The position numbers and the translations under genes were made by a program. The notes under the pieces were generated by a model that was not told where the DNA came from, did no database searches, and saw only the letters and a list, made by a program, of their open reading frames with translations. A stretch of 17,692 nt of DNA from Acetofilamentum sp. (GTDB lineage: Bacteria > Bacteroidota > Bacteroidia > Bacteroidales > JAFGXI01): assembly GCA_020720565.1 (NCBI GenBank), contig DYOK01000031.1, positions 1-17,692 on the forward strand, given 5' to 3'. Of the stretch, positions 1 to 8,211 are shown in pieces; the stretch's first letter is position 1; each line of letters starts with the position of its first letter.

Positions 1-17
1 ATTATTGAGAATTAGTA

Positions 18-677
18 TTAAGATAATATTGTTTCCCAATGATTCAAATGAAAAAATGGAAAGTGAGGGCAAGTCCATTCGTGTACAGACTCATGCTTAT
101 TCCATGCATTTTTTTGGTTCTGATAGGGGAAAATTAAATCGTTAGTACCAATTATTACTTTATCGAATAATTTAATTTGTTCTGTTGTCGTTTTTTCAAA
201 TTTTGATTTAAGCCAAATCAATTCTTCGAGCAGTTCGGGAGTCGATCTTTGCGATTGGTAGAGCCGATCATTGCTTTGTTTACTTAGTTCACCAAACATC
301 CTTTTTCCGAATTTTGCTCTCGTAGGTTCAGAATAGTTCCGAAGGGTTCCGTCGAAGATTGCAGTAGGAATTCCGTTATTATCGTCGATAGGAGATAAGG
401 TTCCATTTATTGCAACAGTTTGGTAAAAAGTAAAATTGGTATGGTTAAGAAATTCTTTTGCCATCGCCACACCCATCGACCAAGCAACAAGGTAAAGCTT
501 CGAATATTGTTGTAAATCGAATTGCAAAACATCATTTGGCTTTTGGTACTGGTATGCCATGAGTACATCAAATTTTGTATCGGACATTTGGCAAAGTGCA
601 TGTTCGTCCATACCCCATCCATTGAAAAAAAGGATCAAGTTAGGGGCGTTTGATTTTTGAATCCACTTAAATTTCAT
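18..677 (-). CDS. bioG: Pimeloyl-ACP methyl ester esterase BioG (DUF452 family)
   Basis: This 219-residue protein matches the BioG/DUF452 alpha/beta-hydrolase family, which removes the methyl group from pimeloyl-ACP methyl ester. That step ends the BioC-dependent synthesis of the biotin precursor in the cytoplasm. Seen in the sequence: the N-terminal NGWGMD motif (residues 19-24), which is typical of the family; a nucleophile elbow AWSMG with Ser67; a likely catalytic Asp180 in GTNDLIFPY; and a C-terminal HFPFF motif with His205 (His210 is an alternative). Length is normal for the family. Its ATG overlaps the bioF stop in an ATGA, so translational coupling is likely. The stop lies at 18-20, so the gene is complete; its usual partner bioC would be expected just beyond the window edge, but that is inference. 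BioH-type esterases do the same job, but the NGWG motif favours BioG. Confidence 0.9.
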   Translation of the reverse strand: MKFKWIQKSNAPNLILFFNGWGMDEHALCQMSDTKFDVLMAYQYQKPNDVLQFDLQQYSKLYLVAWSMGVAMAKEFLNHTNFTFYQTVAINGTLSPIDDNNGIPTAIFDGTLRNYSEPTRAKFGKRMFGELSKQSNDRLYQSQRSTPELLEELIWLKSKFEKTTTEQIKLFDKVIIGTNDLIFPYQNQKNAWNKHESVHEWTCPHFPFFHLNHWETILS

Positions 678-1798
678 GACGATACGAATATTTCGGCGAT
701 ACGGTCGAGCTCGTAATAACTAATGTTTTGATGCACCGAAAGTCGAATGCGTGACGTGCCTTCGGGCACAGTGGGAGGTCTTACCACTTGTACTTTAATG
801 TGGTTTTTTTCGCATTTTCTCGAAATTTCGATGCAAGCTTGGTTGTCTCCAATCACAATGCTTAAAATATGACTGTCGCCAACTACATTGTATCGACTTT
901 TCTGCAATTGTTGTTTTAGATAGCTGCTTTTTTGTGCTAATTCAATCCGCTCTTGTTCAAAAGCAACCATCTGCTCCAGAACCATTAAGCTCCATGCCAC
1001 ATTGATGGGTGGTAGGGCTGTGGTGTAGATAAGCGACCGGCAAGTATTTACCAAATACGATTTGATGGTTTCGCTACAAATTAAAAATGCACCCACCGAG
1101 GCCAAGGCTTTACCCATGGTTCCAACCAGCAAATCGACTTTGTTAAGCAAATTAAGTTGCACTGCTAATCCGAGACCTTGAGGGCCATATGCACCCACTG
1201 CATGGGCCTCATCAAGATACAAAATGGCATTATATTTTTCTTTTATTTGAACCAAACGTTCCAAATCGACCCAATCGCCTTCCATGCTAAATAGCGATTC
1301 GCTTACAATAAAAACACGGTCGTAAGTGCTGCTTTGCTGTTCGAGAATTTGCTCTAATTGAGCGTAATCTTGGTGGCGGTATCGAATATTTTTTGCAGGC
1401 GACAGCTTTAAGGCTTCGATTAGGCTGGCATGTATCAGTTTGTCGGCCAGTATCAGGTCATTTTTACGGCTTAAACTGGGTAAAACACCCAAATTTAAAT
1501 GGTATCCACTGTTGAAAAAAAGAGCCGATTTATGGTACAATTGTGCTAAAAAACGCTCAATGTGATCGTATTCTACGTGGTTACCGCCCAATAAACGTGA
1601 TGCCGATGCCGTGAGTGCCAAATGTTGAGCATTGGAATAAAATGTTTCTCGAATGGGTTCGTTTTGAGCAATTCCCAAATAATCGTTGGTCGACAAATCG
1701 ACAAAATCGGACGAATCGCTTTGTGTTTTTAAGACACGAAGTGATGAGCCTTTCTTTAAATCCGATAAGTGCTGTGCGATTTCTTCCTCAAGTTTCAT
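674..1798 (-). CDS. bioF: 8-amino-7-oxononanoate synthase (PLP-dependent)
   Basis: The product (374 residues) belongs to the alpha-oxoamine synthase family of fold-type I PLP enzymes. BioF condenses pimeloyl-ACP with L-alanine to give 8-amino-7-oxononanoate. Visible landmarks are LSTNDYLGIA (35-44), SASRLLGGN (65-73), the substrate-pocket FNSGYHLN (95-102), SESLFSMEGD (166-175), the PLP-contacting LDEAHAVGAYGPQG (195-208), and TMGKALASVGA with the Schiff-base lysine Lys230. The C-terminal RPPTVPEGTSRIRLSVH (340-356) is characteristic. Family relatives (2-amino-3-ketobutyrate ligase, serine palmitoyltransferase) share the core, but the overlap with bioG fixes the biotin assignment. The ATG at 1798 lies 9 nt after the lptD stop, so it is probably cotranscribed with lptD. 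No start ambiguity was seen. Confidence 0.94.
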   Translation of the reverse strand: MKLEEEIAQHLSDLKKGSSLRVLKTQSDSSDFVDLSTNDYLGIAQNEPIRETFYSNAQHLALTASASRLLGGNHVEYDHIERFLAQLYHKSALFFNSGYHLNLGVLPSLSRKNDLILADKLIHASLIEALKLSPAKNIRYRHQDYAQLEQILEQQSSTYDRVFIVSESLFSMEGDWVDLERLVQIKEKYNAILYLDEAHAVGAYGPQGLGLAVQLNLLNKVDLLVGTMGKALASVGAFLICSETIKSYLVNTCRSLIYTTALPPINVAWSLMVLEQMVAFEQERIELAQKSSYLKQQLQKSRYNVVGDSHILSIVIGDNQACIEISRKCEKNHIKVQVVRPPTVPEGTSRIRLSVHQNISYYELDRIAEIFVSS

Positions 1799-1807
1799 GT
1801 CAAATTG

Positions 1808-4501
1808 TTATAATTCCTCAAGCCAACTTCGGCGTTGCTCGTATTTTAAATCTTGCAACATGGCCGACTTAACATTGATCTTAAAATAGTAGCTCTGGTA
1901 CGCACCAAAAGGCACCCAGTTAAAGCTCATTTGCCAACAATGTAAGTCGCGCATTAGTGTAACCGAGGTGTACGAAACTTCATCTTTTTGGAAGTCCCAA
2001 CCCGAAGTCACAGAGGCTTTCCAATTGGTGGTTATATTAACCGAACCATTAATGTTAAGCGTTTGCGAGATGGTTTCTTCAAAATCTTTTAAACTGGAAT
2101 TGAACGAATTTCTAAAGTTAATGGCATAATTGACCGAAATGTTCCAAGGCATCGAGAAATCGGCATATCCTTGGTCTATCATTTGGTCGCTAATGCCATG
2201 ATTGCGAAGCGTTTCTCTTTCGTTTTCGCTTAAATTACGGTTGGGCTTTTCATTTTTTAATCCTTTCGAAGTCAACCTAAGTCCAGTCGACAAATTTGCG
2301 GAATTCAATCGACCAAGCTTTCCATCTTGCCACAATAAATAGTTGATTCTTTTACCCGTGTTCATGTTAATTTCGTATGGGTCGAAGTTCATCGACATGT
2401 CGATATTCAATATTTGCCCAATTTGTGTTCCTGCCGAAAAATCGACATTTGACCAATTAAGGGTATCCACTGCCATATTGTATCCTGTTCTAACACTTAA
2501 ACGGTCAATCAATTTGATAATTTTTCCACCTGTTACGGTATCTTTCCGATTGCGAACTTTCATTTCGAAATTGTTCGACAAGTTAAAGTTAACCATGCCA
2601 GACCGACCAGCCGCAGGCGAGCCATAAATACCATTCCATGCCCCCGAACCGCCTTCGAAACGCGAATAGTTGCCAATAAGACTATCGTTATGATATATTT
2701 CTTGATAGTAACCCCATTGTGGTTCCGAAAAGTCGGGTCGCCAAGAAAAGCTTACTGTTGGTGTAACAATGTGCCTAAATGCTTTAACAAGCGGATTTTT
2801 ACCTTTGATTTGGTACATTCCGTATAGTTTTGTCGATACAGGAATCGAAATTAAGAAATCGCCTGCACGGGCAAAACCATCGATGGTGTCAATTTCTACT
2901 CTGGCCGAATCGGCATTGTAGTATCGATCTAGCGATTTAAAATACCAACGTTCTGTTAATGAAATCGATGGCGAAATATTGAGGTATTTTAATACATTGA
3001 GACTGATGCTCAGCGGAATGCTGTGTTGAACCCCGTTTCGGAATTGTTGTAGCGTATAGTTCGTCCACAAGGTATCTTCGTCGATGCCTGTGGCAACGTT
3101 TCGAAAATTCCCAGTATAAGAAAATCCAATTTTTTCGTACCATCGTTCAGAACCCACTCTTGTTTTTCGCTTCAAGGGTTGAATGCGACTCATGCTTAAA
3201 TTGAGCTCAGGTAAAGTAAAATCCATTTTTCCCACATTCTGAGTATTATTAATACTCGTCTGTTGGCTTTGCCGTGCATTAACCGACAAGCTAAAAGGTG
3301 AATTGGCAAAACGTCGGTTGTACGAGATACTTGAGTTCTGTGAGGTACTCAACCGGTCATTTTGTGAGGTGTTATTGTATTGCTTAAATTTAGATGAACC
3401 AAAATCGACCGAAGCAGAAAAAGTCTGATAAGGATGAGCTTTGGGGTCTTGGTTATGAGTCCATTTAATGTTGTATGTTACCTCTTCGGTTTTATTAGGC
3501 TCATCCGAGTATTTTAAAAATTTTGAATATTTGCCATACAAACTACCATTAAACAAGTATTTAACATTGTAACGCGTTTCGTTGGCTAAACCCCACGAAC
3601 CATTCGAATAGATATCGCCGATAAACTTGGTGTCAGTATAATCGTTGATATAAAAATAGTATCCGCCGTTTGTTAAATTAAACCCTCTGCTTAAATCGTC
3701 GCCATAAGTAGGGATAATTACCCCAGATGCTCCGCCCTTTCTGTTGGGGAAAAAACCAAACGGAATTCCTATAGGTAGAACGACATCTTCGATAACCAAA
3801 TATGCAGGTCCCGATACAATTTTATCGTCGGGTATAACTTTGGCTTTGGTTAAGGCCAGGTAAAAGTGTGGATGCTCGTGGTCGCAGGTAGTATATTTCC
3901 CGTTTTTGATGCAAATTTCGTTGTTGGCAAGTTTTTTATTGATTTCGCTGTGCAGATAGCCTTCACCTTGTTGCGTAAAAACGCCTTTTATTATGCCTTT
4001 CTTGGTTTCGAAATTGTAAACCATCGAGTCGGCTGTAAACTCTTCTTTCCCTTCTTTAAATTGTGGTTTGCCATACACTTCGCCAAGCGAGTCTTTTTTA
4101 CCATAAGCCATAAGGGTTTTGGTATTCATATCCAGGAGGATATAGGCGGCTTTAAGTTCTATTCCTTGGTAATTGACTTGAGCATTCCTGTAGAGTTTAA
4201 CTTGTTTCAGTTCAAGGTCGATATCGGTAGAATCGCTCGATTGGTATTTAAACTCAGATTCTAGCGGCTTCTTTTTGGGTTTAACGGCTGCCGAATCGGG
4301 GCGAATTGTGTCAGTGGGTGCAATTAGAATGCTGTCGGGTGTATGCTGAATGAGATTGGGAACATAAACCGAATCGATAATGTTTTGAGCAAACGAACCC
4401 GTTGAAATCGAAAAAAGGCCAACAAACCAAAAATAATATAAGGTTCTTGTGCCAATTGACGAAAGTAAAAAATCAAAAAACTTGTAAAACTTAGAGCTCA
4501 A
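1808..4501 (-). CDS. lptD: LPS assembly outer-membrane protein LptD (Bacteroidota type)
   Basis: The protein (897 residues) resembles the Bacteroidota LptD, the outer-membrane barrel that inserts lipopolysaccharide into the outer leaflet. It has a signal peptide (hydrophobic stretch about 20-37, likely cut near the AQ at 38-39), an OstA-like periplasmic beta-jellyroll (about 95-215, with repeated strands and GKYTTCD at 201-207), the conserved stretch around VLPIGIPFGFFPNRKGGASG (241-260), then a long region of alternating barrel strands. The C-terminus carries DLHCWQMSF followed by a stretch ending in MLQDLKYEQRRSW, typical of this family. Only three cysteines exist: 197, 206 and 855. The start is TTG at 4501: an in-frame TAG lies at 4511-4513, no Met occurs before about residue 125, and the signal peptide needs this start. 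bioF and bioG follow directly. The lptD / amidase / MCE neighbourhood fits a cell-envelope locus. Confidence 0.88.
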   Translation of the reverse strand: MSSKFYKFFDFLLSSIGTRTLYYFWFVGLFSISTGSFAQNIIDSVYVPNLIQHTPDSILIAPTDTIRPDSAAVKPKKKPLESEFKYQSSDSTDIDLELKQVKLYRNAQVNYQGIELKAAYILLDMNTKTLMAYGKKDSLGEVYGKPQFKEGKEEFTADSMVYNFETKKGIIKGVFTQQGEGYLHSEINKKLANNEICIKNGKYTTCDHEHPHFYLALTKAKVIPDDKIVSGPAYLVIEDVVLPIGIPFGFFPNRKGGASGVIIPTYGDDLSRGFNLTNGGYYFYINDYTDTKFIGDIYSNGSWGLANETRYNVKYLFNGSLYGKYSKFLKYSDEPNKTEEVTYNIKWTHNQDPKAHPYQTFSASVDFGSSKFKQYNNTSQNDRLSTSQNSSISYNRRFANSPFSLSVNARQSQQTSINNTQNVGKMDFTLPELNLSMSRIQPLKRKTRVGSERWYEKIGFSYTGNFRNVATGIDEDTLWTNYTLQQFRNGVQHSIPLSISLNVLKYLNISPSISLTERWYFKSLDRYYNADSARVEIDTIDGFARAGDFLISIPVSTKLYGMYQIKGKNPLVKAFRHIVTPTVSFSWRPDFSEPQWGYYQEIYHNDSLIGNYSRFEGGSGAWNGIYGSPAAGRSGMVNFNLSNNFEMKVRNRKDTVTGGKIIKLIDRLSVRTGYNMAVDTLNWSNVDFSAGTQIGQILNIDMSMNFDPYEINMNTGKRINYLLWQDGKLGRLNSANLSTGLRLTSKGLKNEKPNRNLSENERETLRNHGISDQMIDQGYADFSMPWNISVNYAINFRNSFNSSLKDFEETISQTLNINGSVNITTNWKASVTSGWDFQKDEVSYTSVTLMRDLHCWQMSFNWVPFGAYQSYYFKINVKSAMLQDLKYEQRRSWLEEL

Positions 4502-4921
4502 AATCTGGTTCTATTTTTGTATATTTTTAAACTTTATTTTAATATGCAATTACGAAATATGTGTTGATCTAGTATGGTTTTGTCTTTTGAAACTAATTGT
4601 TTAATAATATATTAGACTAAAAATACGATGACAAATCATTCAAACAGCTTGTTTTATCGTAACGAAAAAAAATTATATATTATTGCATTTAAAAAAGTAT
4701 CTTTTTTCCTGTACAAACTTCATTCTCTAACTCACTCGCATTGTAAGGTCAAGTAGAATAAATATCAAATTATATCATACTTTTGTAAAATTCAATAAAA
4801 CGACAAAAATAAACAAAAATTAGATTTTTTTAGCCATTCCACAAGGTCTTGTCAATTTGTTCAAAAATACTAACTTTGGCACTTAAAGAATAGCGTTGAA
4901 ACACCATATATAGAATAAAAA
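4502..4921. other. Divergent intergenic region between lptD and the amidase gene
   Basis: This 420-nt AT-rich stretch has no credible coding frame. It should hold the promoters of the leftward lptD-bioF-bioG unit and of the rightward amidase-MCE unit. A good rightward promoter is visible near its right end. A second rightward -7-like TACTTTTG sits at 4778-4785 but lacks a properly spaced TTG. For lptD I found no convincing leftward promoter: CAAAnnTA complements at 4804-4811 and 4862-4869 lack a matching -33 element and would give leaders of 300 nt or more. Confidence 0.6.
4849..4878 (+). promoter_or_regulatory. Bacteroidota-type promoter of the amidase-MCE unit
   Basis: TTG at 4849-4851 and TAACTTTG at 4871-4878 are separated by 19 nt, matching the Bacteroidota consensus of a TTG -33 element and a TAnnTTTG -7 element. 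Transcription would start around 4884, giving a leader of roughly 35-40 nt before the ATG at 4922. An imperfect inverted repeat, ACAAG-GT-CTTGT (4841-4852), overlaps the -33 element and could be an operator, though this is weak. Confidence 0.7.
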
Positions 4922-6070
4922 ATGAAGAGATTCCAACTGATAATTCTGATTGTAATTTTATTAGTCAACACGCCTTTACGAACTATTTCTCAAAATACCC
5001 AACAAACAGTTAAAACCATTGTTATCGACCCTGGACATGGCGGAGAAGACCCTGGTGCGGTGAGTAAATTTGGTTACGAAAAAGATTTGGTGCTCGACGT
5101 GTCGCTCAAATTGGGTCAATATATCGAAAAACACATACCTGGAGTCAAGGTGATCTACACACGCAAAACCGATGTGTTTATAGAATTAATCAAACGTGCC
5201 GAAATTGCTAATAAGGTCAATGCCGATTTGTTTATTTCGATTCATGCCAATTCGGCTGAAAATAAAGAAGCGTTTGGTACGGAGTCTTTTGTGATGGGTT
5301 TGGACAAGTCGGCAAAGAATTTTGCAGTGGTTCAAAAAGAAAATGAGGTCATTATGAAAGAAGATGATTACAAAAAAACTTATGGTAATATCGACCCACA
5401 ATCTCCAGAAGCCTATATCATCTTTTCGCTTTTTCAAAATGTTCATTTAAAACAAAGTACTCGTTTGGCACAACTAATTCAAAATCAGTTTACAGAACGA
5501 ATTGGTCGAAAAGATAGAGGCGTAAAGCAAGGCCCTTTGTTTGTATTATGGAAAAACGAATCGCCCAGTGTATTGGTCGAGTTAGGGTTTATTTCGCACG
5601 ATGCCGAAGCTCGTTTCTTGTTTTCGGATAAAGGTAAAGAATACATGGCAAGTGCCATATACAGAGCTTTCAAGAAATATAAAATTGAGCTCGATGGCCC
5701 AATTGATACCGACGATTCCAGTGTGCCTGACGATAAACCCGTAATTGAGCCCGATACGACGGTTCAAGAAGCCATATATAAACCAGTGCAGGTTTTGGAC
5801 GAGACCGAGCAAATACATTTCGAAGTACAATTTTTAAGTTCACCCAAGTCGTATTCTAAAAACTCGAAAAAATTTGAGGGTATCGAGAAAGTAAATGAGT
5901 ATCAAACTGATGGCATATATAAATATACTGCTGGGCATGAAATCAATTTCGAAAAAGCCAAAGCACTGCAAACAAAAGTAAGGGAAAAATTCCCAGATGC
6001 ATTTGTAGTGGCATTTAAAGGACAGAAAAAAATTTCTATTACAGATGCTCTGAAAGAATTAAACCATTAA
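4922..6070 (+). CDS. Periplasmic N-acetylmuramoyl-L-alanine amidase with SPOR-like C-terminal domain
   Basis: This 382-residue Amidase_3-family zinc enzyme cuts the bond between N-acetylmuramic acid and the stem peptide of peptidoglycan, as AmiA/B/C do during daughter-cell separation. A signal peptide covers about residues 1-24. Zinc ligands are readable: His39 in DPGHGGEDPGA, Glu53 in YEKDL, His108 in SIHANS, and the catalytic Glu220 in VELGFISH. A segment of about 110 residues lies between His108 and Glu220, longer than the bare fold needs; in AmiB/AmiC-type enzymes an insertion here is a self-inhibiting helix, so regulated activity is possible (inference). After an acidic, proline-containing linker (258-297) comes a C-terminal domain (about 299-378) with YKYTAG and FPDAFVVAF, resembling the SPOR-like tails of Bacteroidota amidases and closely related to the tail of the next gene. 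Stop is followed 24 nt later by the MCE gene. Confidence 0.9.
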   Translation: MKRFQLIILIVILLVNTPLRTISQNTQQTVKTIVIDPGHGGEDPGAVSKFGYEKDLVLDVSLKLGQYIEKHIPGVKVIYTRKTDVFIELIKRAEIANKVNADLFISIHANSAENKEAFGTESFVMGLDKSAKNFAVVQKENEVIMKEDDYKKTYGNIDPQSPEAYIIFSLFQNVHLKQSTRLAQLIQNQFTERIGRKDRGVKQGPLFVLWKNESPSVLVELGFISHDAEARFLFSDKGKEYMASAIYRAFKKYKIELDGPIDTDDSSVPDDKPVIEPDTTVQEAIYKPVQVLDETEQIHFEVQFLSSPKSYSKNSKKFEGIEKVNEYQTDGIYKYTAGHEINFEKAKALQTKVREKFPDAFVVAFKGQKKISITDALKELNH

Positions 6071-6094
6071 ATTTGTGATTAAAATATTTTAAAA

Positions 6095-7366
6095 TTGAAA
6101 TCTTCTCGATACGTACTCATCGGAATTGTAATTGTAGGGGCCATTGTGTCGCTTATTTTTGGCTTGAATTACCTAAAAGGCAACAATTATTTTCAAGTTG
6201 AGAACAATTATTTTGTTAAATATGAAAATGTACAGGGCTTAATGGTCTCTAACCCAGTGCTTATTAGTGGGTTTAAGGTTGGGCAAATTAAGAGTATAGA
6301 TTTGGTAATTGATGAAGAGCAAACTATTTTAGTGGAGTTGACTATCGATCATAATATTCTATTAAACGATTCGACTATCGCCATGATCAGTTCGCTAGAT
6401 TTGATGGGGAGTAAAGGAATTGTGCTCTCTTTAGGTAATGGAAAAAATCAATTATCTGCTGGCGATACACTTATTTCGGAAGTTGAGAAAGATTTAAAGG
6501 AGCAAGTTAGTGCTCAAATGTTACCCCTTAAACTTAAAGCCGAAGATTTAATGGTCAGCATCGAAGACGCCATGAAAGTGGTTAAAGATATTTTTAACAA
6601 TCAAAATAAACACAATATCGATGGGGCTTTATTTAACCTGAACCGTACTTTAGGAACACTTAGTCACACTTCGATTCAGCTCGATAGTATTTTAACCAAC
6701 AATAGAGCGAAACTCAATCATATTTTTTCTAATATCGAATCGATTAGTGGAAATTTAAAAAACAACAACCAGCAAATAGAATTGATTATCAAAAATCTTG
6801 CTTTGGTTTCCGATTCTTTAGCTAAATCTAAATTATTATCGACCATCAATAACGCCAATTCTGCTTTATCCGAAGCCAATCAAATTCTGACTAAAATTAA
6901 CAAAGGGGAGGGGTCAATGGGGCAGTTAATCAACAACGACACCTTATACAAGCACTTAGAAAATTCCGCAAAAGATTTGGATCGCTTACTAATCGATATT
7001 CGAGAAAATCCTAAGCGTTATATCCATTATTCTTTGTTCGATTTTGGAAAAACAATTGTGGTCGACGAAGAGGGATTGAAAAAAGAAAAAGCTAAAAAGA
7101 CCAAAAAAGAAAATAAAGATTTGAGTTACCGTTTGCAAATCAAATCTTCGAAAAATCGAATCGCACCAAACTCCGAAGAGTTTAAACACGTTCAAAATGT
7201 CGAAGAGCATTGGATTGCGGGGCAATACAAATATACCTTGGGATATAGTCCCAATTTGGAACCGATAAACCAACTTAAACAATTGTATATCGATCAATTT
7301 CCCGATGCTTTTGCGGTAAAATACACCGAAGATTCGTTGGTAAGTCGAATTAGATGGAGCAATTAA
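6095..7366 (+). CDS. MCE/MlaD-family lipid-transport protein with SPOR-like C-terminal tail
   Basis: The 423-residue product has one N-terminal membrane anchor (about 6-25) followed by a single MCE domain (about 37-115, including SNPVLISGFKVGQIKSIDL and LDLMGSKGIVL). MCE proteins bind lipids in the periplasm and work with MlaE/MlaF-type ABC transporters in moving phospholipids between the membranes. A long helical, Asn/Leu-rich region (about 135-300) contains GEGSMGQLINNDTLYKHLEN and NPKRYIHYSLF, regular features of Bacteroidota MlaD proteins. A Lys/Glu-rich linker (329-341) then leads to a tail (344-415) with YKYT and QFPDAF that aligns without gaps to the amidase tail. No permease or ATPase gene is in the window. 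The start must be TTG at 6095 (or ATT at 6086): TAA lies in frame at 6080-6082 and the next ATG (residue 50) would remove the anchor. Probably one operon with the amidase. Confidence 0.87.
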   Translation: MKSSRYVLIGIVIVGAIVSLIFGLNYLKGNNYFQVENNYFVKYENVQGLMVSNPVLISGFKVGQIKSIDLVIDEEQTILVELTIDHNILLNDSTIAMISSLDLMGSKGIVLSLGNGKNQLSAGDTLISEVEKDLKEQVSAQMLPLKLKAEDLMVSIEDAMKVVKDIFNNQNKHNIDGALFNLNRTLGTLSHTSIQLDSILTNNRAKLNHIFSNIESISGNLKNNNQQIELIIKNLALVSDSLAKSKLLSTINNANSALSEANQILTKINKGEGSMGQLINNDTLYKHLENSAKDLDRLLIDIRENPKRYIHYSLFDFGKTIVVDEEGLKKEKAKKTKKENKDLSYRLQIKSSKNRIAPNSEEFKHVQNVEEHWIAGQYKYTLGYSPNLEPINQLKQLYIDQFPDAFAVKYTEDSLVSRIRWSN

Positions 7367-7380
7367 GACTTTATGTTTAT

Positions 7381-7412
7381 TTTTTATTCAGCACAATCAA
7401 AATGAATAAAAA
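7381..7412. terminator. Weak bidirectional terminator between convergent genes
   Basis: A perfect 10-bp inverted repeat (TTTTTATTCA at 7381-7390 and TGAATAAAAA at 7403-7412) with a 12-nt loop lies between the MCE gene and the convergent DUF4249 gene. The A/T flanks give a U-run on either strand. The stem has only one G-C type pair per arm region, so efficiency is uncertain, but the position is right. Confidence 0.55.
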
Positions 7413-8198
7413 CTATCTAATCACGATGGTGTCAAAAGAAAAAGCATAAGCACCAAAGTATCCTAAACAATTCTCACCTTCCAAATTGCTCACAGGGTTT
7501 CCTGGATTATCGCTGCCACTAGCATCAGATAAAGTCTTAAAGTACAAATAATTGGCGTAATCGACCGAGTACAACTCTACATAAACGGTATCACCTTTTT
7601 CGAATTGTCCTACGTTTACTTTAGCATTTTGCCCGTTAATATACTGGTCGTTATATGCCCTTAATCCATTTTCAAGCAGACCATTTTTGTAAATTTTAAA
7701 ACGGTAAAAATTTTCGATATTTACTGGGTCGTTGAAATACAAATAAACCATAAACATTTCTTCATCACCAAACCCCAATTCAAAAGGCTTGTAACTTAAC
7801 GAATCGATATTAATTTTTTGTGGAATTGTCGATTCCGAAGTAATCACTTGACCATTGTACACCACATTAAGCCGATATTCTTTTCCACTATTTCCAAATA
7901 AACTATCGGAGGTATAAATTCCATTGCCAATAGAATTGAGCGGAAAAATATGGCCGTCAGAATCGGATATATTCACAACCGCATTGTTGATTTTAACGTA
8001 ATCGCTATATTCGTAAAAACTTGCTGTTTGGCTAATTTTAACAGTTGCAGGCACCATACTGTCGAGCACCAATGCTTCGATAACCAGTTGAGGATTCGAT
8101 TCGTTTAAATCGATATCGATTACTTTTTCGCAAGCATTAAACGTTAAAATAGAAATTATGCTTAGAAAAATTAAAATGGGGAAAGATATTGTTTTCAT
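7413..8198 (-). CDS. DUF4249 family outer-membrane-associated lipoprotein
   Basis: A 261-residue exported lipoprotein. A hydrophobic signal (about 5-20) ends in FNAC with the likely lipidated Cys23. The mature start, CEKVIDIDLNESNPQLVIEA, is the recognisable opening of DUF4249 proteins, followed by beta-rich sequence consistent with an immunoglobulin-like fold. Family members are typically encoded next to TonB-dependent receptors in Bacteroidota, as here, and are thought to act as surface or periplasmic partners of the receptor; their substrate is not known. The lipobox is loose (Asn at -2, Phe at -3). The acidic start of the mature protein does not give a clear surface-export signal. The gene lies 137 nt downstream of the receptor gene and shares a leader hairpin with it, so the two are probably coregulated. 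Confidence 0.82.
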   Translation of the reverse strand: MKTISFPILIFLSIISILTFNACEKVIDIDLNESNPQLVIEALVLDSMVPATVKISQTASFYEYSDYVKINNAVVNISDSDGHIFPLNSIGNGIYTSDSLFGNSGKEYRLNVVYNGQVITSESTIPQKINIDSLSYKPFELGFGDEEMFMVYLYFNDPVNIENFYRFKIYKNGLLENGLRAYNDQYINGQNAKVNVGQFEKGDTVYVELYSVDYANYLYFKTLSDASGSDNPGNPVSNLEGENCLGYFGAYAFSFDTIVIR

Positions 8199-8211
8199 AT
8201 GTTTTGATTTC

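Noticed and set aside
3866..4264. An open plus-strand frame of 132 codons opposite lptD
   Set aside because: It lies wholly antisense to the strongly supported LptD frame, its product shows no recognisable motif, and it has no promoter or conserved start context.
4862..4869. CAAAAATA as a possible leftward -7 box for lptD
   Set aside because: No TTG lies at the proper distance, it overlaps the rightward promoter, and it would give a leader of more than 350 nt.
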